Part shown: in pieces, positions 12,520 to 21,905 of the stretch | Layout of the letters: each line of letters opens with the position of its first letter | How positions within the stretch are numbered: the stretch's first letter is position 1 | Assembly: GCA_028564705.1 (NCBI GenBank) | Contig: JAPXFQ010001303.1 | Coordinates: forward strand, 186,001-250,000 | Length of the DNA stretch: 64,000 bases | Direction of reading: 5' to 3' | From: Apricaphanius iberus | Taxonomy: Eukaryota; Chordata; Actinopteri; Cyprinodontiformes; Aphaniidae | Program-made: the position numbers and the translations under genes | The notes under the pieces: generated by a model | Seen by the model: only the letters and a program-made list of their open reading frames with translations | Databases searched by the model: none | Told to the model about the DNA's origin: nothing

Positions 12520-13160
12520 TGTACAGAGTGGCCTGCATATGTATTCAGGACCCCTCTCTCCGTGGAGTCACTTTTCTGCAGTTACACCTGAAAATATTTT
12601 AGGTTATGTCTCTGCCAGCATTTTATTGATAGAAACTAAAGATTTGACCTATTCATAACTCAATCTGAGAATGGATGGAGAGCAATGGAACAGTAATTTT
12701 CAGCTATTACAACACATAAATATCTCTCTTTTTAATTACACAGGAATGAGACATATCGGAGCGAAATAAATTATTTGGAGATTTGACACAAATCGGCCCT
12801 TACATCTCTGCATTTACAATGTAATTGAACATTTTCTGTTTCATGGCACAATATCTGGAGACTCATGCATAAAATATGCCTACTAATTCAAATGACGCTT
12901 GTTCTTTATTTCTAGACTGTTATAATGCAAACAGTAGTGCTGGACAATGTAGATTTTTTTTTTCTTTATTCAAAAGGAGGATTTTATTAAAAGTTTCATA
13001 GAGCCTCATTCTCCAGTTTCTCATATATTTCATTCTCTCAAGCCTCAACAGCCCATATGTTTTGGAGCGCTGGCAGTGTTCCTCGTTACTAATCAAGAAG
13101 AGTAAACATCTCTGCAGATTGAATTAAAGGCTCTATTTAACCCTAATTACTAGCGGGCTG
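12520..13160. promoter_or_regulatory. Candidate conserved non-coding stretch (unverified)
   Basis: A long stretch free of recognised repeats and of even composition, with homeobox/POU-like AT cores (for example CCTAATTACTAGCGGGC near 13141 and ATTTATGCTGTAATTC near 13177). Such stretches in introns of developmental genes are often conserved enhancers, but conservation cannot be seen from one sequence. Confidence 0.2.
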
Positions 13161-13440
13161 AAAATATCATTACCATTTATGCTGTAATTCTGTATGTAGT
13201 CATGTTATGATTTCCTAAAGTCAAAATTCTCAAAGTCTTTTGACTTCTTGTCCCTTAAACTTACCAAAGAAACAGATAAAAAATTAAGTTCTTATTTTGG
13301 AAAGCCTTATTAGAACTGGCAAATGTAATAGATGGGCAGGAGAAGATGGGAGGGGATACAGAAGGAGGAGAGGGAATGAAACGCTTCATAGCAATTATGA
13401 TTTCCAATCTGTTCTTAAAATTAAAATAGCTTCTAATTTT

Positions 13441-13680
13441 CATCTCATATGACTGTGGCTCGCTGGGTAGAATAATTATTTCGTAATCGTATGGTTGTAG
13501 GTTTGATTCCAGCTTCTGCCTTTCACATGTAGACATGCCCATGGCCAAGGCAGTTAACTCAAAGCTGTCTATTTAACTCTGTGTCGGTGTATGAATTTGT
13601 GTGTGTTTGGGAATGTAAATGGATAAATATGGCTCCGTTACAGAGTGGTCAGAAATAGACCAATAGAAATTATCAAGTGA
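13441..13680 (+). mobile_element. tRNA-derived SINE, second family
   Basis: Begins CATCTCATATGACTGTGGCT and carries an A-box-like TGGCTCGCTGGG and, about 40 bp on, a B-box-like GGTTTGATTCC (one base from the GGTTCGANNCC consensus). These are the internal RNA polymerase III promoter parts of a tRNA-derived SINE. The body contains GCCAAGGCAGTTAACTC, typical of this fish family. The 3' end near CCGTTACAGAGTGGTCAG is decayed. A diverged relative is at 34737-35030. Confidence 0.7.
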
Positions 13681-13977
13681 ATTTAGGTTTGGATGTTGGT
13701 TTGGCCATTCTAACCCAATAAGATGCTTTTACCTAAATTATTCCAAATCAATGTAAAATGGAGACAAAGATAGTTTCTTCTTATGTTAACTGATATTTAA
13801 TTCCATGCATGATGCTAAAAACATCGAGTAAACTGATAATGGGACTTATGGTTTTAAATTTGTTATATTTTCTCACCCAAGCTGTGGATTTCTGCAGCTC
13901 CTACACTGCTACTGTGAGCAGTGCCTTCCTTGCCCAAGTTAATAGTTTAGGGGGAAATTCATCACTATCAGTTATTT

Positions 13978-13993
13978 AATGTTACAATATCTT
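13978..13993. repeat. Left target-site duplication of SINE
   Basis: AATGTTACAATATCTT, identical in all 16 bases to 14515-14530. Confidence 0.95.
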
Positions 13994-14514
13994 TTTTTTA
14001 AATATTTTTTTATCCCACATATCCCCATTATTATCACCCCAGTGTTCCTACCTAAGTACAGTCCTGGGCATTGCCTTCCCTCTGCTGACCGTAGGAGGGC
14101 CCTGCACTGAGCTCAAGCCTCCTTCCTACTTGAGGAGTGAACAGGCCCATTTTGTCACCCGAGGGGGTGGGGTTCCCCCAGCTGGACGTAGCGTGTGGAA
14201 GGATCACACTATTCCAGCTGGATCCTCTCCAACCCCCCAGGCGCCTCGGTCAGCCAGGAGGGGGCAGTATATAGCCCAGAACTGATACATGTTTTTGTGG
14301 GAGTAGCTCACATTAACTACTCAAGGGAACACGGGGAGAACATGCAAACTCCACACAGAAAGGCCCTTTTGCCAACCCCACCCAGGGTGTGGGTGCTGAT
14401 GATATGGAGGATCAAACACACCTTCAGCACCCACAGCGTCCCCGGCAGGAATCGAACCCAGGACCTTCTAGCTGTGAGGTGAGCTGCGCAACCAGCTGCA
14501 CCACCGTGCTCCCC
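13994..14514 (-). mobile_element. tRNA-derived SINE (about 520 bp) with exact 16-bp target duplication
   Basis: On the minus strand the element starts at 14514 with a tRNA-like head: GGGGAGCACGGTGGTGCAGC, containing an A-box-like TGGTGCAGCTGG, and then a perfect B box GGTTCGATTCC about 45 bp on. The body includes CATGTTCTCCCCGTG, then a GC-rich region, and the element ends in an A-rich tail (ATAAAAAAATATTTAAAAAA) directly against the duplicated target at 13978-13993. Head at one duplication, A-rich tail at the other, and a 16-bp duplication are the signature of LINE-mediated retrotransposition. The body also holds a perfect 12-bp inverted repeat (14388-14399 with 14424-14435). The frames at 14195-14482 and 14317-14661 overlap the SINE and are not genes. 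Confidence 0.92.
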
Positions 14515-14530
14515 AATGTTACAATATCTT
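14515..14530. repeat. Right target-site duplication of SINE
   Basis: Same 16 bases as 13978-13993; it marks the 5' (head) side of the minus-strand SINE. Confidence 0.95.
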
Positions 14531-15380
14531 ATTAAACGCATATAGTGAGTCATGTTGGCATCCGCACTGTACTGTAGTGTAGAAGGACAACTTTTAAAAT
14601 ACTGAGGATTTATTATTTTAAAGATTAAAAATAATTTTCTATGAAAATCATGCACAATCATGCCTTTCTTTTCATTTTTTAAAGATTGGAAAAATAACCA
14701 ACAGCTTTCAATTATCTCAACATGACTTATTTAGCCTAAGTATTCTTCCTTATTTGGTAAAATATACTGGCAATGAAATTTCTCAAAACAAAAACAAGAG
14801 TTCACACTTCAGTCATTGTAGCAATGTTGTTAAACAACATCCAAACAGCAGTGATTTTTGGTTTAAATGATAATAATTCTCCGCTTTAGTGTGTGAACTT
14901 CTGTCAGGAAAAAGAAGCAACCTTTCAGCAGAAGTAGCTACAACCCTGTAATCATTCTTTCACACAACAAGCACTCAACTGCACGAAAACTGGCAGACAG
15001 TGTCTCCAGGTTAGGTCTCAAAGTTTCTCCTGAGCCTGATATTCAGTCATTCAACTCCCACTAATTATAGCCCAGAGTAGTGATTGTTTCAGGTCTTTAG
15101 GGTTTTCTGATGCCATGGCACAGGTGATACATTTCTGTTCACCTCGGTAATATGAAACAAAAAACTGTACCTGAATTAGTTTAAATTTAGAAAACCATAA
15201 TGTTAAGGTAACAAAATAAAAAAATAATGTTTTTTAGGTAAAATCATTATCTATTTTATGTAGCGGAATAAAAAAAAAAAAATCTGCTTAAATGTTTTGA
15301 TAAATAATACATTTAGACTGAACGCCAGATCTTTTTTAAAATGTGCTTTTCTTAAAATGTACTCATCTGTCAGAAGACAT
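14531..15380. other. Intronic DNA, nothing recognised
   Basis: AT-rich sequence. The stretch 14990-15100 (GCCTGATATTCAGTCATTC and following) is repeat-free and could be conserved, but nothing in it can be named. Confidence 0.4.
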
Positions 15381-15383
15381 CTG

Positions 15384-16257
15384 GGGCCGTATTCACAAAG
15401 ACTCTTATCTTACCGCTAGGTGTTACTCCTAACTCGCGCTAAAAGGTCTTACGTAGGAGTTGTCGTCTAAAACCTATTCACAAACGCACTAAGAGCTACT
15501 TTTACGTAGGAAAAATCCCTAAAAGTACTGTAAGCTAAGAGTGACGTCCCGTTGCTATGGAAAATGTCATTTCCTATGCATGAGTAAATAGACTGACAGC
15601 AGTGTGATTGGTTGTTGAATGACACGTGTGAAACCAGGAAATGGAAAACTTCAATATCGATAAAAGCGTAATTATGAACAGCGCAAATAGCAGAAATAAT
15701 GCATGATGACATCTTTGTCTCGGCCCCGAGACTGACACTTCATACAACTTAAACACAATAGCCTACTTACAGAGAGGGTTTAAAAACGAAAAAACGTTAA
15801 ATGCATCATATTATGCGACAGACTGCTGTCCTATCCAGGGTGTACCCTGCCTAACTCATGCTGATAGCTGGGATAAGCTCCAGCCCCCCCTCCACGCTAG
15901 CCTGAATAGGATGAAAGCAATATAGATAATGGATGGATGGATGCATCATATTAAGGGAGTGACTGCAAGTAGGCTGTAAACAATTAGGCTGTCTAATGAG
16001 CACATCAGCCACATCTTAAATAGACCCGCCCACTACCTTGTTAACTGAAAATGAGTGGTGAAAAAAGAACAAGGAAACCTAACTGGTCGCAGGAAGGCAA
16101 CTACTTCTAGGCCTAAAAGTGGTTTTGAATTACTTTTATCTTAAGAAACTAGGAGTCCTAAATTTAAAAGTGACATGCCCACATTTTTTACTTGTTACTC
16201 CTAAATTTGGCAGTTAGGACCTACTTTTAGCCCTAAGATTCTTTGTGAATACGGCCC
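15384..16257. mobile_element. Non-autonomous DNA transposon with GGGCCGTATTCACAAAG ends
   Basis: The left end GGGCCGTATTCACAAAGA is the exact inverse of the right end, and the match continues to 23 of 24 bases. A trinucleotide CTG flanks both sides (15381-15383 and 16258-16260), a possible 3-bp target duplication. Shorter relatives of the end sequence recur just inside (TATTCACAAACGCACTAAGA near 15475). No transposase is encoded. The end sequence resembles Harbinger/ISL2EU-type MITEs of fish, but the CTG duplication is not the classical target for either, so the superfamily is left open. A truncated SINE is nested inside at 15814-15940. Confidence 0.75.
15801..15953 (+). mobile_element. 5'-truncated SINE with (GGAT)n tail, nested, 13-bp target duplication
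   Basis: The inserted 127 bp (15814-15940) run from GCTGTCCTATCCAGGGTGT through CAGCCCCCCCTCC to the tail AATGGATGGATGG. The target ATGCATCATATTA is present intact on both sides (15801-15813 and 15941-15953). It has only the 3' third of the SINE family seen full-length at 50091-50372, as expected when reverse transcription stops early. Confidence 0.9.
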
Positions 16258-16260
16258 CTG

Positions 16261-18252
16261 ACCTACATCACTTCCATTAGTTTTCTTTTTCTCTTCTGCT
16301 GTTTATCACTCATTTGGAAGATGAAGAAGCAAGCTCTGCTATTTCAGGTAGACGTGCTAATGAGATGGTGTTTTTTATTTAATACCAATCACACAACATC
16401 TCACTCAGGAGAACACCTCCTATCGAGAGATATATATTTGAGAGATTTCAGCTCTGAAGTCCATCATAGTGCATTTTGCTGTAAGAAAACATTTGACAAA
16501 ATCAAATGTGGTAAAAACGCAAACTCAAATAACCTATATTGTTTTTAGATAACATACATATAATCATATCTGCATTGCTAAAAAGTATCCCTTACTGTCT
16601 GTAAATTAGTTTACTGTTGAATTATTGATCTACAATAAACTCATACTGCTTTAATTCTAAATCTATTTTTTTATGATATACATCTAAGTGCAACAGCAGC
16701 TAAAAGAGTGCTATTCCAAAGTTTTAGGTACCTGCGATCCTCATTTCTGAAACTGTGAAAAGCTAAGTTATTAAAATATGAACTGAATTCTGGAAGGCAT
16801 AAAATTACAGCTGACACATTTCTTTAATATTTCAAGTAACATATGGTCAGTAACTCCAGCTTTGGCAAGTAAAAAAACTTAAATTTTTTTTCTCCAATGT
16901 ATCCTGAGGTGTATCCTTAAATTTGATTAGATTGAAGACTGCAGTTGGGTTGCAACTTTTCCTGATTAGTAGTAAAAAAAATTCTTGTAGCATTAAGTTT
17001 GAAAAAAAAAGGAAAATAAGAAATTATATACAGTGTTAATTCATAGGTTCGCAAATAATTTTGGTTGTATTAAAGTAAAACAATCTTCATTAACTTTTTG
17101 CCAAAGGCATGACAGATACTTACCTCATAATTTGAAAATTATGAATTTAAAATTGTAATCTGAAAAAACAAAAGGTATTTGGTTTCATCATGGTAGAGTA
17201 GCACTGAGCAAGTCATTTGTAAAAAAGATGGTAGTCAGGAAAGCAGCACCACCCCGATTTATCTAATCCTTTTACACAATCAACAGAAAAAAAGTTAGTT
17301 TGTTAAACCCCAAAAGTACAAAAAATATTTTGTCACCTTGAGGCAAATATAGACTTCAAAAGAAGAGAGAGATTTTTCTCTCTTTCCCAGAACTGCATAA
17401 ACAAAATGACATCAACAAAACAAACTCAGCCATTAGTTGGGGGTCCTTATAGCTTGTTCTTGATTCATAATGTGTGCAGAATTGTTCCTTGTGTGGTGTC
17501 ATAGACATATACAGTACATTTCCTGGGAATACAGCACTTTAGTTCTTCTGATGTACTTAAGTCAAAGACAAATTTTTCTGTTTAAGTGGTGTGTACGGGC
17601 GTATAGTGTGCTGCATAGAAACACAGCAAGTTACAGGAAGCTAGGCTAGCTTGGAAATGTAATCTTTGAAACAAAATGTTTTTTAAAGACAGGAAAGACA
17701 AGCTATTTTTCATAATTCTTCTTGAAAACAACAGTATTCTGTGAATTTACAGTTACATGTGACAAAAACATAAAAAACAACCTAAATAGGGTTTAAAAAC
17801 TCATTTATCTTCATGACATTAAGTTTGATAAATTATTTTACCCGCTATACTTTTTTGTATATGCACTCATAATTAATTAATGAACAAATTGCCTCAGAGA
17901 CATTGTAATTTACTCTTGACAAGCATTTTGTTTAAACTTGATAACAGCAAGTCTCACCATGGTTGCTGTCTAATTCTCTCCGCAGTCTAGCTGGAAAAGA
18001 ACAGTTAAGCAGTTGAGACTTTTGAATGATGTGCTTCATTATTTTTAGCACGATTGAAAATTACAGTAAATAGTCATCAGCTGGAAATTGGAACATTTTC
18101 ACAAAGCTCTTCGGGAAAGGAGACCCTTGAAATTCCCATGATATAGTTTTACGATTTATGGTGCTGTTTATGAAACAGGCAACCACTTTAGCAGGTAATT
18201 ATTGTACTATGTCTGGTAGTTTTCAACACAGCTGTTTTCAAGAGCTTTGCTT
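16261..18252. other. Intronic DNA, nothing recognised
   Basis: AT-rich, no splice-bounded frame and no transposon ends seen. Confidence 0.45.
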
Positions 18253-18416
18253 GAATATTTGCAATTATTAGCCCCCATGATAAATTTCTCAAGCAAGGAT
18301 TCATATTTTGCTAGTCTTAATGGGCTATGAATAGCTTGAGCAATGAGACTGTTATCAGCAACTTACACATGGGAAGTAAATCATGCTAAAATGAGTTGCA
18401 TTCAGTGTTATTTTCA
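18253..18416 (+). repeat. Inverted copy 2 of the 163-bp conserved-looking sequence
   Basis: Partner of 7799-7961 in the opposite orientation, about 10.3 kb away. The shared block starts GAATATTTGCAATTATTAGC and ends TTCAGTGTTATTTTCA. It lies 1.6 kb from the nrg3 exon, on its downstream (lower-coordinate) side. Confidence 0.8.
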
Positions 18417-20054
18417 AATTTATTCAGAGTCCTCTCTTAAGGCTTTCCTCCTTTGTGGCTACAACTTCTAGACTCTGATCTGTTTCACCTCATTTTCCCC
18501 ACTAACATTACTGTTAACTGCCTCATCAGCTCTCTAAAAGCACCTCTCTTTCTCTTTATAGGTTTCTACTCCTTTGCTGAAATCAATTATTTTCATTTTC
18601 AGAGTGCTACGAATATGTTTTGACAAGCCCAAGATTGCTAAGCAGGGTGTGAAGAATCTAAAATTTACATCACCTAGCCTCTAAACTTGTGCTACAGGTA
18701 TTGAAAGCTAATTAAAGTCTGTGACATCAAGGGAACGCTCTGCTTTAAGACTGGATGGATATCAGCTCATCCTTTAATGGGATGATTTTATCCAACTTAT
18801 TGAATTTTATCTATGACTAAACATTTCACCTTCTCTCAGAGACATAATGTACTAGGTCGATCCAGAAATTAAAATATTAATAGGTTATAATTTTTTCTTT
18901 AAAATGTTTTTTTTTTTATTTTAGCAATGACTTTTATACTAAAGTTAAATAAAGAAAAAAAAAACATATTTTGCAAATGGAGGCCTCCATTCTTTTGAGT
19001 CGTCCGAAACATTCTGACTCTTTGGGTAAAAGAAAAGAAAGAAAACAAAGTACAATAAAAGAGACTTCTTCCAAGAGCTCCTCTTTCAACTCTTTCATTA
19101 AAATGCATCACAGATTAAAGGGGTCATATCTGACAACATCTATTTCAAGGTTAAGACATGAGAGGAGAGACATTCCATAAAATTGCAATCATTATTAACG
19201 CTTTTGTCAGATCAAAGCAAGGACAAGGGGCACATCATACTTGTAACCAGTGTGCCTTTTGCATAGAAATCCTTTAATGCCTTGGGTTCTACAAATCAAA
19301 GAATTGGGCTCATGATAGATGTGGTTTTTAGTAATTTGGGTGCATTTCCAAAGCAATTTACAGTTTAAATAGTTTTGTTTGCATAGGGAGACAATCAAAC
19401 CCGAAATAAAAACACACCAAGACATGACATGACTGAAAGTTACCTATTTTAACTTTTTCTGAGGTGTTAAAAAAACTAAAATAAGAGTGAGAACAAAAGG
19501 TTTAAGAAGATTCAAGAAAAAAAAAATTCTTTACGACATGTTGAGAAATGTCTGTTGTTCATTCATCCGGATAGAGAGCAACCCTTAGAGAAGATAACAG
19601 TATGGCTGCATGGAATAGACTAAAAAGTACAACAAATTTAAATAAAGGTCTAGTACCACAAAACATGACAACAATCCCAATTATAATGTCAGTTATATGG
19701 TCCTGACATCATCAATCAAAGATTATCATCAACAAGATAAGTATCACTTTTAAAAGCAATATTTCTTTTACCCAGATTATAATAAACAATACAGATATTA
19801 TCCATCCCTATTCCTAGAAATAAATAGCAATATGTTCTCTTCTCAGATTGAAGTCCTTAAACAGAAATATGAAAACAACCAAAATCAGTATTCACAGATC
19901 AAAGTTGAACTCAAGTTGGAATTCATCCAAAAAAGTTCTAATCAGTGCATATCCCGAGCCAGGGTTATTAAATGGAAAAGAAAAGAAGGAAACTATGGAA
20001 TGAAAAATGTCCTCACATCTCACTTGTTGACTTAGAAACACAAATCTAACTTAC

Positions 20055-20190
20055 CTGCAATGTCTGTGAACTCCAGCCACAGTTTCAATGATGGAGCATT
20101 CTCCTTCATTCAGGCAGAAGGCAAGGTCCTTATCCTCCACACACGGTTTAAAGACCTCTGAACGTACACTTGGAAGTGTTGGGGCAAGTG
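20055..20190 (-). CDS. nrg3: Neuregulin 3 internal exon: first part of the EGF-like domain
   Basis: Neuregulin 3 is a membrane-anchored growth factor whose extracellular EGF-like domain binds the receptor tyrosine kinase ErbB4. This 136-bp exon is bounded by a pyrimidine-rich acceptor (TTTGTCCCATCAG) and a consensus donor (GCAG|GTAAGT). It holds 44 complete codons: two bases that complete a phase-1 codon, 44 codons, then AG left over (phase 2). The peptide ends in an EGF half-domain with cysteines at residues 16, 25, 31 and 44: EVFKPC, then KDLAFC, LNEGEC and VHRHC. The KDLA.CLN.GEC...IET..G.H.HC pattern is characteristic of NRG3 rather than NRG1, NRG2 or NRG4. The intron splits the domain just after cysteine 4 in phase 2, as in other neuregulins, so cysteines 5 and 6 lie on the next exon, not in this window. 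The C1-C2 gap is eight residues rather than the usual seven. Which teleost paralogue it is cannot be decided here. Confidence 0.87.
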
Positions 20191-20790
20191 CTGATGGGAC
20201 AAAGAATGAGAAAAATTATTAGAGTTGGAAAGAAACCATCTTCTTTTTTCCCTTCTTGTGCCTCTGGAATCATGGCTAGTGGCAGAGAGGCATTACATTT
20301 ATTTAACAAATTATAGCATTTCTTCAAGTGCACTAAAATGGTGACTCTCTTAAGACTGGAGGAGACATTTATTCATGTCTGATTTATGAAACTGTGTGGG
20401 CTAAACATCGAAAGCTTGGGGGTCATTTTATGTAGTAGGAACCTATTAATACCACTATTCTCAGCTTGACTGTCTCTGTGTCTGATTAGATAGGAAGGAA
20501 AATGGTGCCACTTTAAAATGCTCTAATTTGTTTTGCTGTTCTCCTGTTGTGTCCATTATTTTCATGTAAATTACAGCATCTATATGCTTTATTCTTGGTT
20601 TGCTCTATTTTCAAATAATACATTTCAAAATGAAATGTGTTCATTGCTCATTGACACTGTTGATTTTGATATTGAAATGACTGGAGAGCTGGGTTGGATT
20701 ATTTTGCATTACTTGGCTGGTTGAATCTTACTTAAAGAACTGATATTTCTCTGTGTCAAAATGCAATTTTTCATCAGAACAGATAGACGT

Positions 20791-20838
20791 CTAGTCCCCC
20801 CAGGCTCCATCCTGTGGTCTCCCCTATTTAATATCCAC
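20791..20838 (+). mobile_element. LINE reverse transcriptase fragment
   Basis: Reads PPGSILWSPLFNIH, a decayed form of the PQGSVLGPLLF.IY motif found in reverse transcriptases of CR1/L2/Rex-type LINEs. The match ends where the repeat at 20841 begins. It is probably the same copy as 21470-21905. Confidence 0.6.
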
Positions 20839-20840
20839 AG

Positions 20841-21400
20841 CAGGGATGCCCAAAGTGGAGCCAGCGCGAAGAAGTTGGGCACACAAGGTATTTAATTTGG
20901 CCCACCGGGTAATGCCCTAAATCTTATATTAAAAAAACTACTTTTACTAAACAGTAAACTTAATTTGCCTCATTATTATTCTCCAAGTGCTGACACGACT
21001 TTTGAAAAATGGTCCTAATGGATATATATTCTGCCCACCAGACTGGATCAAACGACCTGTAAATTGTCATCACCACGCTGGCTGCTAGCTTAAGCAGCTA
21101 TTATCAACATGGAGCGGCATCGTCGGTGGCACACAGACATTTAAAAAATGCTGAGAAGGACATTTTATTTTCACTGACATCCTTAATAAATCAATCAAAT
21201 AGTGAAGTTTAAATATGTGTTCTAAATTGCTATATATGACTTATTTGTCATATTGTGTTTAATGTGATTTACACAGAAATGAAGGTTAAATAACTGATAA
21301 ATAGTACTTCACTTAAATAGTAGTATTTGAATTTTGTGTAAAAAATAGTTACCATGCAGACCATAATCAGTTTCACATTACAATATCACCAAGTGACTTT
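20841..21400 (+). mobile_element. hAT-like dispersed repeat starting CAGGGATGCCCAAAGTG
   Basis: The left end CAGGGATGCCCAAAGTGGAG, followed by GGCCCACCGGGTAATGCCC, resembles the terminal region of vertebrate hAT-type repeats. The right end is not recognisable, so the boundary is approximate. It appears to split the LINE remnant. Confidence 0.45.
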
Positions 21401-21469
21401 GAACCCATCTTAGCCCGAAGTGAATGAGTTGAGCAAATCAATGCATGGATCTCCCATAATTTTCTCTAG

Positions 21470-21905
21470 CTGAACCAGAACCAGAAAAGTAGAGCACATT
21501 ACCCCAGTTCTAAAGTCCTTACATTGGCTCTATTTAGCTCAGAGTATACACTCTACAATAATTTTACTAGTTTATAAATCACCGAATGGCTAAGCACCAG
21601 AGTATGTTGAAGACCTGCTGTATTTTACCAACCCCCCAGATCACTCAGGTCTTCCAACCAAACATGGAGATGTAACTTTCATTTTCTATGCTTCTCTCAC
21701 CTGGAACAAACTTCCAGACCACTGCAAAGCTGATTTCCTTTTAATCAAACCCCACTGTTTAGACCATATTTGTGATATGTTTACACATGTCTTTATTGTT
21801 GTGTTTTATGTTTTTATTTATTTTTATCCACCAATGATTTAAAGCACCTTGAATTACCTTGTTGTTAAAAGCGTGCTGTAAAAATAAAGTTGCGTTGCCT
21901 TGCTT
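21470..21905 (+). mobile_element. LINE ORF2 C-terminus and 3' end with TTGCC tail
   Basis: Decayed translation on the plus strand: LHWLYLAQ, then LVYKSPNG.APEYVEDLL, and about 35 codons later SLTWNKLPDHCK. This is the conserved region downstream of the reverse transcriptase in fish CR1/L2/Rex-type LINEs. The 3' end is AAAGCACCTTGAATTACC, GTGCTGTAAAAATAAAGTTG and a short TTGCC tail. Stop codons make it inactive. The frames at 21759-22118, 21859-22074 and 21865-22050 overlap this end and are not genes. Confidence 0.75.

Noticed and set aside
14440..14514. tRNA gene on the minus strand
   Set aside because: The A and B boxes belong to a SINE head. The structure lacks a proper tRNA cloverleaf and is flanked by a retrotransposition duplication.
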